Below, one piece after another: positions 63,100-64,000 of a stretch of 64,000 bases of DNA. Under the pieces are notes generated by a model, which saw only the letters and a program-made list of their open reading frames with translations, ran no database searches and had not been told where the DNA came from. Origin of the DNA: Thiocapsa marina 5811 (GTDB taxonomy: Bacteria > Pseudomonadota > Gammaproteobacteria > Chromatiales > Chromatiaceae); assembly GCF_000223985.1 (NCBI RefSeq), contig NZ_AFWV01000009.1:186001-250000 (forward strand), read 5' to 3'. The position numbers were made by a program, and so were the translations under genes. Position 1 is the stretch's first letter, and each line of letters begins with the position of its first letter.

Positions 63100-64000
63100 T
63101 CAATCACTCGGCTCGATACTCCCGGCGATCCAGCTCGCGTCCAGCTCGTCCTGCATCGCGCGCGCCACCGGATCCTCCTCCATCGCGGAGACCGCGGCCT
63201 GACGACGCTCGCCGGTCTCGCGCTCGCGCCGCTGGGCGAGGGTCTCGCGCTGCGGCCGCGCCACCTGGATGTCGAGCTTCACCGCGGTACCCATGGTCTT
63301 TTCCAGGGCCGCATGCAGGCGCGATTCCGCACCCGGCGAGCGCAGATGCTCCGCGGCCGGGTCCAGGCCCAGCGAGAGCCGTCCGTCTGCCCAGCCTTTC
63401 AGATCACAATGATGGGCGATCTGGCTCGCGATGCCGCCCAACTCCAGACGATCGACAAGCGCGAGCCATTCCGCATGCGAGGTCAGCACGACCGCAGCCG
63501 CGGCGCCCGTGGTCTCCGTCGGCACGTGCGCCGCGGCCCTCGCGTGCCGCGCGGGTGCGGGCTCGGCGACGCGCGGCTCGGTGACCGGCCTCAACATCGA
63601 GACCGGCGAGGACGCCTGCGCGGACAACGGCGCGGACAACGCCGAGCCAACCGCGCCGCCTGCGGCCTCGGGCGGGTGCGTCGCATCGCCGGACGCGCTC
63701 TCCCGCAAGGTCGCGAGGCGCGCCGGCGCACGCGCCGGCTCATCGCGATGCGGGGCCGGTCGAAACGCCAAGGCGCGCAGCAGGACCATCTCGAAACCGG
63801 CGCGCGGATCGGGGGCCAGCGGCAGATCACCTTGCCCGGTCAAGGCCACCTGATAATAAAGCTGAAGATCCTCGGCCGGGAGACGCTCCGCCAGCGCCTT
63901 CAGACGCGCGGCATCCGGATCGTCCGGGGCCAACGTCTCGGGCACCTGCTGGAGCAACGCCAAGCGGTGCAGCAGCGCGATCAGCTCGCGCAGCAGCTCT
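63100..64000 (-). CDS. dnaX: DNA polymerase III gamma/tau subunit, C-terminal part
   Basis: Partial gene; the 5' end lies beyond the window. Visible are the end of domain III (ELLRELIALLHRLALLQQ, YYQVALTGQGDLPLAPD, FEMVLLRALAFRP), a Pro/Ala linker and the tau-specific C-terminal domain (WLALVDRLELGGIASQIAHH). The ATPase domain and any gamma frameshift site are outside. Order dnaX-ybaB-recR supports the call. Confidence 0.9.
   Translation of the reverse strand, partial: ELLRELIALLHRLALLQQVPETLAPDDPDAARLKALAERLPAEDLQLYYQVALTGQGDLPLAPDPRAGFEMVLLRALAFRPAPHRDEPARAPARLATLRESASGDATHPPEAAGGAVGSALSAPLSAQASSPVSMLRPVTEPRVAEPAPARHARAAAHVPTETTGAAAAVVLTSHAEWLALVDRLELGGIASQIAHHCDLKGWADGRLSLGLDPAAEHLRSPGAESRLHAALEKTMGTAVKLDIQVARPQRETLAQRRERETGERRQAAVSAMEEDPVARAMQDELDASWIAGSIEPSD

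Overview
The window looks like a high-GC gammaproteobacterial chromosome, most likely a purple sulfur bacterium of the Chromatiaceae. This rests on a complete ybgC-tolQRAB-pal-cpoB cluster, minCDE, dnaX-ybaB-recR, RapA and RlmI combined with nitrogen-fixation accessory genes (nifV, nifW, nifZ, nifM). Genus cannot be settled from the sequence alone.

Layout. 0.2-3.2 kb: an OprB-like porin and SelO. 3.4-6.2 kb: a compact sulfur module made of a carbon disulfide hydrolase-like enzyme behind a near-consensus sigma-54 promoter, an FmdB-type zinc ribbon, and a sigma-54 activator with a Cys-rich sensor domain. 6.2-27 kb: an accessory defence and mobile island, almost all on the minus strand. It holds RadC, type I R-M system 1 (hsdR, hsdS, a YhcG-family nuclease, and an hsdM that has lost its N-terminus), an IS91-class element with a frame-interrupted tyrosine recombinase, a truncated RES-domain protein, type I R-M system 2 (hsdR-uma2-hsdM-hsdS), a BrnT/CopG-like toxin-antitoxin pair, a DnaQ-like exonuclease and a VapBC pair. 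27-35 kb: a 2-oxoacid:ferredoxin oxidoreductase-ferritin operon divergent from nifV-TPR-nifW-nifZ-nifM, with a hemerythrin-like gene beyond. 35-46 kb: a membrane-embedded alpha/beta hydrolase, Trm112, two Slp lipoproteins, RapA, a small unknown protein, alanine racemase and RecD2. 46-64 kb: tRNA-Lys, the Tol-Pal cluster, two small methyltransferases, a DUF255 thioredoxin-domain protein, RlmI, an L,D-transpeptidase, minCDE, a HIT protein, recR, ybaB and the 3' part of dnaX.

Two layers of dispersed repeats run through the window. The first is an 85-92 bp element with terminal inverted repeats of the type TRAAYCGCGTC, in eleven copies plus at least one half copy. Its ends repeatedly supply the stop codon of the neighbouring gene, and copies tend to occur in pairs joined by an AT-rich linker. 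The second is an 80 bp hairpin element built on GTAGGGTGGACAAGCGC (four copies), one copy of which carries a fourfold 18 bp tandem expansion.

Most noteworthy are the CS2 hydrolase/sigma-54 module, the stop-codon-associated repeat family, the IS91-linked wreckage that beheaded hsdM and tailless RES, and a possible frameshift site in the recombinase at an A7G run. All functional statements come from reading motifs and gene order; no database search was possible.
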